From Anastrepha obliqua (Eukaryota > Arthropoda > Insecta > Diptera > Tephritidae): DNA of 64,000 nucleotides. This document shows positions 22,121 to 33,106 of this stretch, piece by piece (position 1 is the stretch's first letter; the number at the start of each line of letters is the position of its first letter). The notes beneath the pieces were generated by a model. The model searched no databases and was not told the origin of the DNA. It was given only the letters and a program-made list of their open reading frames with translations. Made by a program: the position numbers and the translations under genes. The stretch covers positions 47,032,001 to 47,096,000 of the forward strand of contig NC_072895.1 of the NCBI RefSeq assembly GCF_027943255.1, in the 5' to 3' direction.

Positions 22121-22842
22121 TGTAAGGGTTTCCACTTTCAAAAAATCGATTTTTTTTGCCTTATCTTATTGTTTAACATTTCAAGAATATATCCTAAAAT
22201 TTTAAGCCAATCTGAGCAAAACTTTTGGAGTTATTGTCCAATTAGTCTCGCGTCTTAGTTCTGACAGGTGCGAGCGTTCGGCTTCTCAAACTTTTAAACG
22301 CGTTTTTCTCCAAACTACTTTTGGAAAGTCGGTGATCACTGCCTTTTAAAAAATACTTGACCGATTCATTCCAAACTTGGCACACATTTTTTTCATATAA
22401 AATGCATCCCCCCAACGTTCAGTTTGTATTTTTTTTTTGGCATGAAGGGGGTTTCCAGCCCACAAAATGGCGGAAATTTTCGTTGAAAATAGAAGTTTTC
22501 ACGTTAGACCGCCGCCAAAAAATTTTAATTTAAGCAAAAAATAAGCGGACAACTTTGTGGAGAAGATTTAATGATACTTTAACTAAATTTGAATTGGTTT
22601 TGGTTTCAGATAATTTCCGACCGAGATACAGTGATCACTGCAAAATGCTTTTTTTTTCAAGACGTTCCCGGACGTGGTCTGTCACCGGCTTATTTTTTAA
22701 GTATTTCCGCATGAAAAAGTTACAGAATATAGTTAAAGTATACTTAATAATGTACAAAAGGTTTTAATAAATTTGCTCAATCCATATTTAAGAAAAAATT
22801 CCCAAAAATAGTGTTTTTTTTTCGCTAAAACCCTTACCTTCT
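22121..22842. mobile_element. MITE-like repeat of the same motif family
   Basis: The left end GGTGTAAGGGTTTCCAC and the reverse-complemented right end GAAGGTAAGGGTTTTAGC share about 11 bp. The interior carries TTTCAAAAAATCGATTTTTT near 22136 and TTTTAAACGCGTTTTTCTCC near 22292, in the same order and spacing as in 21358 and 38522. It appears to cut off the C-terminal half of the neighbouring antisense Tc1-like transposase. The target duplication is unclear. Confidence 0.45.
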
Positions 22843-22844
22843 AT

Positions 22845-23655
22845 TATGTCTTGATGGTAAACTTTTTTACTGATTTTGACTCCTTGGTCTATGAAAATCA
22901 GAGGAGTCTTGCCACTGGCGCAAGTTCCACCCCATACCATGACAGATCGCGGATTTTGACGATGTTCAACAATGGGCGAAGGTCCAGGGGCTTCTATAGA
23001 CCAATTTCTGTCGTTTTGATGATTGTGATCTTCTTCAACGGTAAACAGAGAACGTAAATTCATAATGAATTCATAAATGAATTTACGTTCTCTGCGTTCC
23101 GAGCCCATACCTGCGGCCCGACGTTGGAGCGAGCGGCATCTTTCGAGTCTTACTTTCTTGTTTTCCTCCGTGAGCAGCTGGCATTTTTGTAGTCTATAAG
23201 GCTTAAGTCTAAGTTCTTTTTCTGCTAGTAGGCGATTCACGGTTGTTGCCTGCCTCACGAGCATTTTCCGTCATCGAGACCATGGAATTTCGTTGAACTC
23301 TTGTTTTTTGATGATTTTTCGGCTGTTGAAAGTGTTAACAGATCGTTTTCTCCCTTAAGCTCCTTAAATCGTTTGATTGCATGAGAAACCAATGAACGTG
23401 CAATTCCAAGCTTCCGTGCTATCTCGCAGTTGCGTGCTCCTAGCTGATGCAGGGCTATAATAGCTGAGCGGCTACTTGACATCGTTACACAGAGTACATA
23501 TTTAAAAAGAGCTGCAACAGAAACGAATACTTTTTTTTGTACTTCAGAACACACACAACAATCACAAAATAAGAGCATTCGCTAAAAAAATTTTACATTC
23601 ATCTAATTGCACAGAGAAGTTTGTTTACACTTATTTTTTGTTACCCTGTATTCAA
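22845..23655 (-). pseudogene. Tc1/mariner-superfamily transposase, N-terminal two thirds, antisense
   Basis: On the minus strand MSSSRSAIIALHQLGARNCE, then IARKLGIARSLVSHAIKRF, form a helix-turn-helix (about 23350-23480). Later come TTVNRLLAEKELRLKPYRLQ, LFTVEEDHNHQNDRNWS (region of the first catalytic residue, near 23020), PRSVMVWGGTCASGKTPLIF and IDQGVKI (near 22890). QNDR followed by GKTPLIFIDQGVKI is reminiscent of ITm/Tc1-like groups rather than classical mariner. The frame stops at DIIEG, where the 22121 repeat begins, so the second and third catalytic residues are missing. A terminus-like TTTTTGTTACCCTGTA lies at 23636-23651. Confidence 0.72.
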
Positions 23656-24105
23656 ACTTAATATTTTTTAATATTTTTTTATTCTTTTTAGTATAAAGAT
23701 ATTATACTATTTAAAAAAATCAATAGAGACAATTTTTGTATTACAATTATTTAATATTTTTTCTATTTAAAAATCAATAGAGGCAGTTTTTGTATTATTC
23801 TATTCTAAATTGAAAAATAAAAATTTTGTTTGGTCATTTTATTTTTAAATTTTTATATTTTCTATAAAAAATTTAAAACTTGGTGGAGACATTTTTTATT
23901 ATTTTATTCAAAATCAAATTTTTTTGTTGGGCTTGTGTTTTTGTTTTAATAGTTTAGTTTTTTTTAGGATAAAATTTACTATTTAAAAAAATGCAAAAAT
24001 ATTTTTTTTTATTATTGTATTCAAAATGAAAAACATTACAATTCTGTTGGGTCGGCTTGCTTTTAATTTTTTATATTTTCTTTTTAAGATAAAACATACT
24101 AACTA
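23656..24105. other. Very AT-rich spacer
   Basis: It has repeated decayed units of the form TTTTTATTATTTTATTCAAA…AAAATTT, continuing past the MITE to about 24800. It may be an old degenerate tandem array of roughly 100-150 bp units. No genes are recognised. Confidence 0.4.
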
Positions 24106-24337
24106 ACAGGTGGCGCAAAATTAATCAATTATGGAAAGATTTATAATATTTGCAAATATCGTCCTACGGCAATCATATTTGACACTTGTGAGCTAGACAG
24201 CTGCAGCATACAAACAGACAAGCAATGGAGCACGTAAGGGTCAAAATAAAGATTTCCGTCATTCAAAATAATTTTTTTTTTTAGTAAAAAGTTGAATGGT
24301 TAATTTTGCGCTACCCGATTAATTTTGCGCCACCCTT
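24106..24337 (+). mobile_element. 232-bp MITE derived from a DD41D mariner
   Basis: The ends ACAGGTGGCGCAAAATTAAT and AAGGGTGGCGCAAAATTAAT (reverse complement) are flanked by TA at 24104-24105 and 24338-24339. The interior keeps the mariner leader GAGCTAGACAGCTGCAGCAT and ATGGAGCAC (remnant start codon), then joins the 3' UTR. The right terminus is present twice in tandem (TTAATTTTGCGCTACCC then TTAATTTTGCGCCACCC). It has the same terminal family as 915-2193 and 5857-7070. Confidence 0.88.
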
Positions 24338-25483
24338 TACAAGCATGAAAAATTTTTAGAGAACATGTTTCTCTTATTTTATTCAGAATTAAAAAATACA
24401 TTTTTGTTTTTTATTTACTATTAAACAAATAATAATACTATTAATTAGAGAAAAATTATTAAAGACATTTTTGGTCGGTTTGTTTTTAAATTTTTATGTG
24501 TTTTTATCTTTTAGGGATAAAATATACTGATTATAAAAAGTTCTTAGAGAAAGTTTTATTTTATTTTATTTATTTTATTTATTCTTTTTAAATTTTTTTG
24601 TTTTGAAAGTTTTAGCGTAAAATATACTGATTATAAAAAATTAGTTGAAACATTATTTTTGTTATTTTATTAAAAAATTTTTTTGGAGGACTTTTTAGCT
24701 TGTGCATATTTTTTTTCTTTTGTGCTAAAATATATATACTATCATATTTACAAACAATTTTTAGAGACATTTTTTTAATATTTTATTCAAAGTTAAAAAA
24801 TAAAATTTATTTGTTCGCTTTTTTCAGCACTCTTGACTTTTTTTCATATTTAATACTACTAAAAAATGAAATTTGGAAAAACCAGTTATATTTTCTTGTT
24901 AAAAAAAACTTTGGAAAAACAACATTTTTGGTAATTTTTTTAATCTTATGACTTACAGTGTGATTTGGTTATATGTATTTGCACATATGCTATAGTAGTC
25001 GACTAACAAAACTTTTTTACAGTGGACACCCAATATAACACATCTTATGTTGTGCGCCAAATTCGAATAATCGAAAAATACGTTAAATTGCGTACATTTT
25101 TTTTTACACACAATGCCACAGTATTTTCCATTAAATAACCAAGTGCATAAATTTAAAAAAGTATACATTGTCTTAAATTCAATGACAAAAAAATTTAACA
25201 TTTTATTTATTTTTTACGGAAAAAGTCTTCAATTCGTATCTGCTTTCGCTTCAGTTTCCAAGCTTTTCTGCAATGCGATTTCTTGCAAATTTCTAAGTAC
25301 CAAAAGTTATGGGAGTTCAGCATTATTTGATATTGAATAGGTTAATCATTTCTCTAATCAATTTGTTGCTTCCTCATGCTTAACCTCATTTGCAGCATCA
25401 GCTATTTAAGTAGTGGAGAGCACATCATCTTCATTTTTGCTTCCATCGGAATCTGGAAAACTATCAGCGTCGTGAATATCTGC
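24338..25483. other. AT-rich spacer
   Basis: The first part (to about 24850) continues the AT-rich degenerate repeat of 23656-24105. The remainder shows no gene or transposon signature. Confidence 0.4.
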
Positions 25484-25522
25484 GATTCCAAAATTACTCA
25501 CCCAATCGGAATATTTAAAATA

Positions 25523-26411
25523 CAGGGTGGGACATATAGCGTTTGCTTTTTGAACCACCTATTTTTTTGAGAATGGTAACACAAATGTCTTGTCAAATAT
25601 GTTGATAATTTACTTAAAGGTTTGACATTTACGAAATGGGACGCTATACGCTTGAACAAAATTGGGAAATATTGAAAACCTATTTCCAAAGTGGTGAGTC
25701 TTCTTCTTATTTTCTGATTTTCACATCGGTGGCTACGTCAATAAGCAAAATTGTCGGACTTGGGGCTCAGAAAATCCACACGTTACTGTAGAGAAGCAAA
25801 TGCATCCACAACGAGTCACTGTTTGGTGCGGTTTTTGGTCTGGCGGCGTCATCGGGCCATTTTTTTTCTAAAGTGAGTGAGGAGCCGCGGTTACAGTAAA
25901 TGGCGAGCGTTACCATGACATGCTCAACGAGTTGTTTCCAAAAATTGAAGAAGATGACATGGACGACATTTGGTTTCAACAGGACGGTGCAACTTGTCAC
26001 ACTGCCAAAGTTACACTCGAACTTTTGACTACCGTTTTTGAAAACCGAATAATTAGTCGAAATCCCGATATCAATTGGCCACCTCGGAGCTGTGATTTAA
26101 GCCCTTTGGACTATTTTTTGTGGGGAGCCGTTAAGGACAAATGCTATGCGAATCATCCAGAGACGATTGATGTTTTAGAACACGAAATCGAAGTTGCCAT
26201 TCATGAAATTGGAGCCCAAACAATCGAAAATGTGCTTAAAAATTGGGTTGATCGAATGGCCTACTGTAAAGCCAGTCGTGGCAGTCATTTGAACGATATT
26301 ATTTTTCATTCATAAATGACAATATTCCATCTTCAAAATAAAAAAAAAATATTAATTAGTTTTTTTTTTTTATAGCCGATTCAAAAAGCAAATTTTACAT
26401 GGCCCACCCTA
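25523..26411 (+). mobile_element. DD41D mariner family C, copy 1 (889 bp, internally deleted)
   Basis: The left end CAGGGTGGGACATATAGCG and reverse-complemented right end TAGGGTGGGCCATGTAAAA share about 35 bp including TTTGCTTTTTGAA. TA occurs at 25521-25522 and 26412-26413. Copies 2 and 3 are at 33107 and 59520. High identity among the three implies a recent burst. Confidence 0.88.
25636..26315 (+). pseudogene. Family C DD41D transposase, copy 1, missing the N-terminal third interior
   Basis: ATG at 25636 starts MGRYTLEQNWEILKTYFQSG. After a deletion it resumes near 25715 with [38 protein letters not shown] and, after a stop near 25869, VTVNGERYHDMLNELFPKIE. The second Asp lies in WFQQDGATCHTAK and the third in PLDYFLWGAVKDK, 41 residues apart. 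The terminus is GSHLNDIIFHS. The first catalytic Asp (SDEAH) falls in the deletion, leaving a non-functional copy whose catalytic C-terminal half is intact. Confidence 0.85.
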
Positions 26412-26580
26412 TATTTGCCGATGGCGTCATACGTCAATTATATTTAACACTTGTGAATTAGACATCTGCTGTATACAAACCGACTACCAATAGAGCTAGT
26501 AAAGGTCGAAATACAGATTTCTATCATTCAGTATAATTTTTTTTATTTAGTAAAAAAGTATAACAATTGAAAAATAAAAT

Positions 26581-28624
26581 TGAATGAAACGGAAAAGACT
26601 TATGGCAAAATTTTCATACTGCTTGAACCGAGGGCTCCCCATATGGAAACAATATTTTTGTTTTTTATATAAAACAAATAAAATAAAATAACTCTTTTTT
26701 CAGTTCCCTTTTCAGAAATTTCACTGCCTCCAAATAGGTTAATCATGAAAATTCGACACTTCGTGCAAACGAATTCTCTGTATCAGGGAGCACCCTACGA
26801 GCCATCTAAGCGAATCTAAGCTGTAGATTTTATTCATTCATATTTATAATTATATTTTACTTAAAATATCGTAATTGTACTTGGGCCACAAAATATCATA
26901 AACAATTATACAATAAACTTAGGCTAATTGACGTCCATGTATCCGGTGTGATTAAATGCAACACCCCAAACCATCCGCACGGCAATTCATCACCTCAAAC
27001 CGCCGAATGGAGAAAGTTTAGTGCAACTTGAACGGGAGAATGTGGAGCACAGCATTACAAGCAACAGCAATAGCAACACCACCATCTACAACCAGCAATC
27101 GGCAACAACAATGTTACTTAGAAGAATATAAATGTTTGTATTTGGCGTTGCGACAATTTTGTTGTTCAGAATATAAATTTCGTACCAATTTTTTGTGTTT
27201 TGTTTTTGTTTATAGAAATCTATTTACTCCTCGCATTTTGGGTTAACCTAAGCAAGAAGGATAAAAATCTTTATTAATTTGATACAAAGGCGCATACACA
27301 AAAAAAAAACAAAAACCAACCAAAAATGCAAGCACAATAATAAGACGATAAACGAGATCAAGTGTAGAAAAAATAGAAATAGAAAATTAAATCTTTAAAA
27401 TAACAAACGCAGTTGTTCGCGTCCATTTGAAATTAGCCAACCGAGAGCGCGCGAGAGCGAGAGAAGGAACGCGAAAGAGGTCTTCAGGCGCGGAAAGGTT
27501 GATCTGAAATTTATTTATTATACAAACTAACATTACGACCAACAACTGCAAGAACACCAACACCTAGAACAACAGCAACTGCAATGACTGATCGCTGTTG
27601 GAATGAAAAACAATGCGGACGAAATCATTTTGAGGAGACAAATGCACACACACACACACTTTGATTAATTAATCCGACGCCCTCACCACCACCAAATATC
27701 TTTTATTTGGCCATCGCTCGCAGCAGCAGCACCTCACGCGCTCCTTTATAGCTATTCTTCTTATTTATTTAGTTATATGTATGTGTGTATGCATGTGTAA
27801 CTTTAGTGGCAATTCATCTAAGCTATAGGCAATGTTCCCCTCAGTCGTGAGGTAGATAAGCCTTGAGTATTTTTGTTGGGAACATACGCAGGATGAGGTG
27901 ATTATTCAACTCTTTCGATAATGCCTTGAATTTGTATTGAAAATTTCGAATATTAAGAGTGTACAGGTATGTATGCAAGTATGTACATGTGAGCATTTTT
28001 AGATAAAAATTCATATTATAAAATAACATACAAGTTTCGAATAATAATATTATCCAACTACATTTTACGGCGTTGGCAACGGAATTGACGGAAATCCACA
28101 AATCTCTTTAAAAGATTGATTAATTTGTTTCGCGTTGAACTTGGAATGCTTGGTGACATCTAAATAAATTACTTGATTTTTTTTTCATGCGTACTAAGAA
28201 ATAATTTATGAAATCTACCAAACGTACTGGCTTAGTGTGTGATATTTTATTATAGAAAATATAAGTTGCTGTTTTTAGATATATATATATTTTTTTAAAT
28301 AAACATTTATTTTTTCAACTACTACATATTTAGTTAAGCGAATTATTTGCACATTCACATATATAATAAAATATGTGCCCAATTAAATGAGTTGAAAAAT
28401 AAGTGTATAAAACAAAGAATTTAACTTGTCAACATTTGACAAAATTGTGGCGCTCAAGCGCATGATGGTTTGAGCTTCATGACACCTACATGCATATAGT
28501 ACAGTACATAAATACGTGAAACAGAGGGAGTCCATGAAATTTTGTATTAATCATGAATTAATTTCCATATTCAGAAACTTGTCTTTACAACCATAGTCGT
28601 AGTCGGACTTTCGGTGAGCGGAGG
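26581..28624. other. Unannotated region; part resembles promoter or 5' UTR sequence
   Basis: No coding gene is recognised. About 26950-27120 and 27530-27740 are rich in CAA/CAG/ACC triplets typical of long fly untranslated regions. About 27420-27500 is less AT-rich and contains clustered GAGAGCGCGCGAGAGCGAGA. A (CA)n run lies at 27646-27659. Microsatellite GTAT sequence occurs near 27778-27795 and 27965-27985. Confidence 0.35.
27440..27475. promoter_or_regulatory. Candidate GAGA-rich regulatory tract
   Basis: The tract has repeated GAGAG/GCGAGAG units in an otherwise AT-rich context, with CAA-rich DNA on both sides. GAGA-type motifs bind GAGA factor in flies. The assignment is inference because no transcribed gene is visible. 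Confidence 0.2.
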
Positions 28625-29275
28625 TGCTGAGGTTAGGTTGAAGCGGTTGTCCTGTGGGACACACTCAGGCTCATAGCCCATTGTGATGCCACGTGGGGAG
28701 CTTGCCCCTATCTCTCCTAAAACCAGTGTGTGCTTTTTAAAAATTTTAAAATATCTCTGATTTCTGTAGAACGGAGATCTTCCAAATCATCTAAAACTTG
28801 TTCACCCAGAATAGTAAACTTGCGTCTGGATGGAGCAGGACAGTGGCGCAATAGGTGCGAGTTTGTCTCTTCCTCGTCCTCATCTAGACAACTTCTAGAA
28901 GTCATGTGTTTGCACACCCATCCTTTGGGCGTGTCTACCTATTAGGCAGCGTCCCGTTATGACTGAGATCAATGTGCTAAAACTGTGTTTATTTTGGCTT
29001 AGCAAAAATTCTGTGCTTTGAGCATTTAGAGTCGGCCACAGTTGACGGGCGATTTTACAGGTGGCTTCATTGCGCCATCTTTCGTTTGTTTTCTTTACAA
29101 TTTCTTTAAGGATGAGTAGCTTACATTTTTGTAAGGGTATCCCTATATCATTATCTATGTACTCATCAGTCAATTTAGTGCCGAGTCTCGCTAGTTCATC
29201 AGCTCTACAGTTACCCTCAATGTGGCGATGGCTATGAGCGCATGGAGGTCCTGAGAGTCCTACAAAATTCATTCT
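28625..29275 (-). pseudogene. Antisense non-LTR retrotransposon 3' end (RNase H tail, knuckle, 3' UTR)
   Basis: Reading the minus strand from 29275: HRHIEGNCRADELARLGT is the last RNase H motif. Then come GIPLQKCKLLILKEIVKKTN, ERWRNEATCKIARQLWPTL and ITGRCLIGRHAQRMGV. Next is the Cys segment CLDEDEEETNSHLLRHCPAP (about 28840-28890). The 3' UTR ends CAACCTAACCTCAGC near 28630, like the other I/Loa-like 3' ends at 3981 and 14172. It is 5'-truncated within RNase H. A short direct duplication (ATTCTTTATTTTTATCTGTA) lies at its 5' border (about 29270-29315). Confidence 0.78.
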
Positions 29276-30299
29276 TTATTTTTATCTGTACGAACATTCT
29301 TTATTTTTATCTGTACGACTTATTGAAACAATCTAATGAGTTTCAGCTTGCATTGCCTATATAAGAAGAATTTTGCAAACTATTTGGGTGATTGAGGATG
29401 AGTGAGAAACATTGGAATTCGTTCCCCTTATGGGAAAAACGCTTCGAAGCAAAATCTGATATGTTAAAGGGGAACTGTTGCACCAAAAAGCACTCGTTGA
29501 GGTTGGATATTCTATTCTTGCTACAGATACGTCCTATTTCTTGAATAAAACTGTTTACAAAGTGTGTATTTAAAAAAAAAAAAAGTTTATAAGTAAATCA
29601 ACATATCCACCTTCTGTTGCGCTGATGATGCTTACAATCACTTCATAACACTTTCCGTTCATCCTTCAAGGGTGCCAAATTAGGTAAGAAAGATAAGTGA
29701 TGCAACGAAATAATTTTAATTTTTGTCAGAAGTTCACTCTTAGCTTATAAAATTCACTCATGACTTTTGATGAGATGATCAGGTATCGTGCAAAAGTGAT
29801 CAACTGTCAATTTTTAGATATTTAGGCGTACGAAGATTCACAAACTCGGTCCAAATACTATTATATGCTCAAATAGTTAGTAATCATTTTTGATAAAATC
29901 GCGCAATTTTTCTTTATTGTTTTTCCAAGCTTTTCTGAGGATAATGCACTCTGTGAACGACTCGTCACTTGGCGTTTCTATACCCGATTGAAATCGCTTG
30001 AAGGAAGGAATTATAAAAATTAGATTTATAAAATAGGGCATTGAAAAAAGTACCAGCACAAACCACTGCTTGAATAAATGCAAGCCTTTGACAGCCATCA
30101 TTTCTTCTCTCTGGCGCTTAAATTGCAGTCACTGCACCTTAATTAGAAATTGGAAATTTAACGGGAAACCAAATTTAGCGATGAGCTCCAAATCTGGTTT
30201 AATGTGTATGTGAATATCCATAAGTATAATATTAAGCAAGTCGTAGACTCGTTCTGCACTGTCTGATTAAGAGTTTTTTAGCCAAGTATAGCTACCAGT
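29276..30299. other. Spacer without confident features
   Basis: Apart from the 24-bp tandem duplication at about 29270-29317, nothing is recognised. A 74-codon minus-strand frame (29877-30101) has two hydrophobic stretches but no family resemblance. Confidence 0.3.
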
Positions 30300-30620
30300 G
30301 TTAGTTCATCCATCTTATTTTCCGGATTTTGCACCGTGCGATTTCTGTCTGCTTCCTAAGATGAAATCTACATTGAAAGGTACAATATTTGGCTCCTTTT
30401 CACTTTGAAGCTGCGAAAGAGCAATCGGCACCCGTCCTATAGTAGCTGGCAGCAGAAGACTTTCAGCACTGTTTGAAACAAGGTATGATTTTCATGCAGT
30501 GTTGTTGGAATAAAAAAAGGGTGTGTATTGGAGTAGATTCATATCGCTTATTTGCCCTCAAGAGTGTCAAAAAACCCAAATGTTGAGCAAAACTATTTCG
30601 AAGTTTTTAATTTGGTAAAG
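30300..30620 (+). pseudogene. C-terminal remnant of a DD34D-type mariner transposase
   Basis: Near 30310-30380 the plus strand reads HPPYFPDFAPCDFCLLPKMK, the third catalytic Asp block (SPDLAPxDFFLFPKLK in relatives). It is followed by STLKGTIF and a broken C-terminus to about 30620. The N-terminal and central parts are missing, and no terminal repeats are identified. Confidence 0.6.
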
Positions 30621-30664
30621 CCGCAGTTATTTTCATCTAATAAGATGGCATCTAAAAGTATATA

Positions 30665-31400
30665 AAGGGTGATCAGATTTCATGTACTTTTTCCAATAAG
30701 ATTTTTTGACAGATCACGCGTGACTACTGTCAAACTAAAGTATTCATTGACATTTCATCATGGAAAAACTTACGTCTCATTAACGTTTACAAATCGTACA
30801 ATTGGATTACGAAAATCGACGCTCTGTGAATGTGTTCATCGCGCGCTCAGGCCAACTTATAGGGTATGGCAAAGAGGCCATACATCCATTAAAAGCAATC
30901 GTTTGACGCGCCATTTGGGCTGGAGGAATTAGCGGCTCATATTTTTTCAAATATGAGGCTGGCGGCAATGTAACAATGAATTGCGAACGCTATCGCGCCT
31001 TTTGATGCCGGAAATTGAGGCCCGTGATCTCGAAAACATTTGGTTCCAACAAGACTGCACTACTTGCCATACAGCCCGTGAAACAATGGATTTACTGCAT
31101 CGTCATTCCAATGTGTAATTCATCTCTCGTCTCGGGCCAGTGCTTTGGCCACCAAAATCGTGTGATATCACACCTTTGGACTTTTATTTGTGGAGGTATG
31201 TAAAGTCTAAATGCTTTGTGGATAAATCAGCTTTGATTGAGGAGTTGGAAGCCAACATTACTACAGTTATTCACGAGATGCCGACCGAAGTTCTCTAGTG
31301 AGTCATTCAAAATTGGTATTTACGGTTAACCGAATTACGGCGCAGTTGCGGCCAATATTTGAATGGGATTATTTTTAATAAATAAATAAATTATTAAATA
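30665..31400 (+). mobile_element. Degenerate DD41D mariner, AAGGGT-terminus type
   Basis: The left end AAGGGTGATCAGATTTCATG follows TA (30663-30664). The coding remnant begins near 30870 with HPLKAIV…AIWAGGISGSYFFKYEAGG and VTMNCERYRAF. It continues in a shifted frame as FQQDCTTCHTARETMDLLHR, PPKSCDITPLDFYLWRYVKS and LRRSCGQYLNGIIFN, ending near 31378. With an internal stop counted, 41 residues separate the second and third Asp. The N-terminal half and first Asp are deleted. The right terminus is not recognisable. Confidence 0.75.
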
Positions 31401-33106
31401 AATATCATGATTGGTTTTATACAAAAGTAATAAATATTGCCCTGTCATTTTGAATTTTCCTTGCTTTATTGCAATTTAAAATCCAATATCTCTAAATTAA
31501 TTAATTAATTATTAAGGAATAAAAAAAGGAAAAATAATAATAATTATATGCAGTTAATTGATATCGCCATGAATTTTTTATATAGTGTAAAAAAAATTAG
31601 TGGTCAGTTCTGCGTGTTTATCAAAGTATGTTTTTTTTTTAATAAAATGTTTCCTCATTATTTCAGCGGTTATATACGTACAGCAGCGCCAAAAATGCGC
31701 TAAAAGAAAAACTGTGTTTAGAAGGGAAACTATAGAAAGAAATATAAAAACATTTTATGCACTGTTTATTTGTACTTAAACTTTATAAAAAAATTGATTT
31801 TGATTTTTCTTTACAAAAAGTAGTATATATACAAACACGTGACACAAAGTTCAATGAAAAAAAAGTTGCTCGGCGGTCTGCATCATTTCTCCTTGAAGTG
31901 TTGATGGACCTGTAAAAAGTAAAAAAATCTTGTGAAATAAGATTGTTGTTGTAGTCTGTCACGCCAAATTTTTAATTTCGAAAAATTTTGCAATTTACGG
32001 CATTTAAAAAAAAGTATGCGTTTAATGCGTAAATGTCACACTTTTATTATGTTTATAAAATTTTTTAATAAAAATATCAAAAATCAGGCTCGGCAGACTG
32101 TAGAGAAAACACTTTGAAATATTTAAAAAAACCCGCATCAAAAAATATTACAAACTGTATGAGTTATCATGCAGACCGTGCCGGAAAAAGTAGTTTCGAG
32201 AAAAAGGGGTTTAAACTTTCAAGTGCATTTCGCTCGAGGTCGCGCGCCTATAAGGAAGGACAGCTACCTGTGCGCATCAAACTCTCGTCAGGCAGTAACA
32301 TTTTCTACCATAACTTTGTATCTATGGGGAATTTTTACAAACGATTTCCACAGAAATACGCCTAAAACTTTAAAGAATAATAATCTGTAAAAAAATAAAT
32401 CGATTTTTTGAAAATTTAGTAGACATACCTACACTGATGCCTACATTAATACCACACTTATTTTTTAACGATAGCACCCCTACTGCTGCACATTTATGCA
32501 AATAAAATTTGGTGTCACTATATTTATTGCAAGCAAAATTATGCATTTCAATGTATTTTAAAAAATATACATATATTCATGTATGTATGTATGCATATGC
32601 ACAAGTTCATTTTAACTACTTACCTTTTGAAACCTTATCTAGCTTTTTGTTTGTTTCTGCTAACTTCTTCGACAAGTGGAACGAATTTCCACGGTTGAAC
32701 TTTTCTCCATTTTTTCGCATTTCTTCAGTTTACTGCCGTTGCACCTGATAAATTTACGTCAATAAAACTGTTGTTGGTTAGTAGTTAGTTAACCAAAACG
32801 TAGTAGTGTTGCCAGCAGTAGTAAAAGCGGCAACAGACCATAGTTACGTGCATCAATACCCGGCCAATAGTAGAGGCAAGGTAATGCAAGACTACAAGTA
32901 GAAAAAAAAAATTTAAATACTGTGGAAAAGTATTTAATGCCAGTGGCGGGTATTGCTGGGCGTGTAATGCATAAATATACATACATATATGTATGCGCAA
33001 AAAAATTTTGTTTCGTATACGTGTATGTTTGTAGTTGTAAGAGAAACGAAACTTTAATGTGACGAAATTGTATACTAAGTAAATGCTTTAAATGCCCGTT
33101 GAAGAA
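31401..33106. other. Spacer with a possible degraded MITE
   Basis: On the minus strand between about 32436 and 32190, GGTATGTCTACTAAATTTTC, AAAAAATCGATTTATT and CCTTTTTCTCGAAACTAC appear in the order seen in the 38522 MITE. This suggests an antisense relative whose other end is lost. A GTAT microsatellite lies near 32577-32600. The rest is unrecognised. Confidence 0.35.

Larger units (their letters stand above)
25484..26580 (+). mobile_element. DD41D-derived MITE relic interrupted by another DD41D element
   Basis: Flanks of the 25523-26411 element join into the leader of the 24106 MITE. CCAAAATTACTCACCCAATC…TATTTAAAA lies before the insertion, and TTTGCCGATGGCGTCATACG and TGAATTAGACATCTGCTGTA lie after it. 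So the younger element landed inside an older, decayed copy. The outer ends are degenerate and approximate. Confidence 0.55.

Noticed and set aside
23656..24850. Satellite array
   Set aside because: AT-rich units recur loosely, but period and identity are too irregular to define by eye.
29877..30101. Small membrane protein on the minus strand
   Set aside because: The hydrophobic composition is expected from AT-rich DNA, and no start context, family or neighbouring exon supports it.
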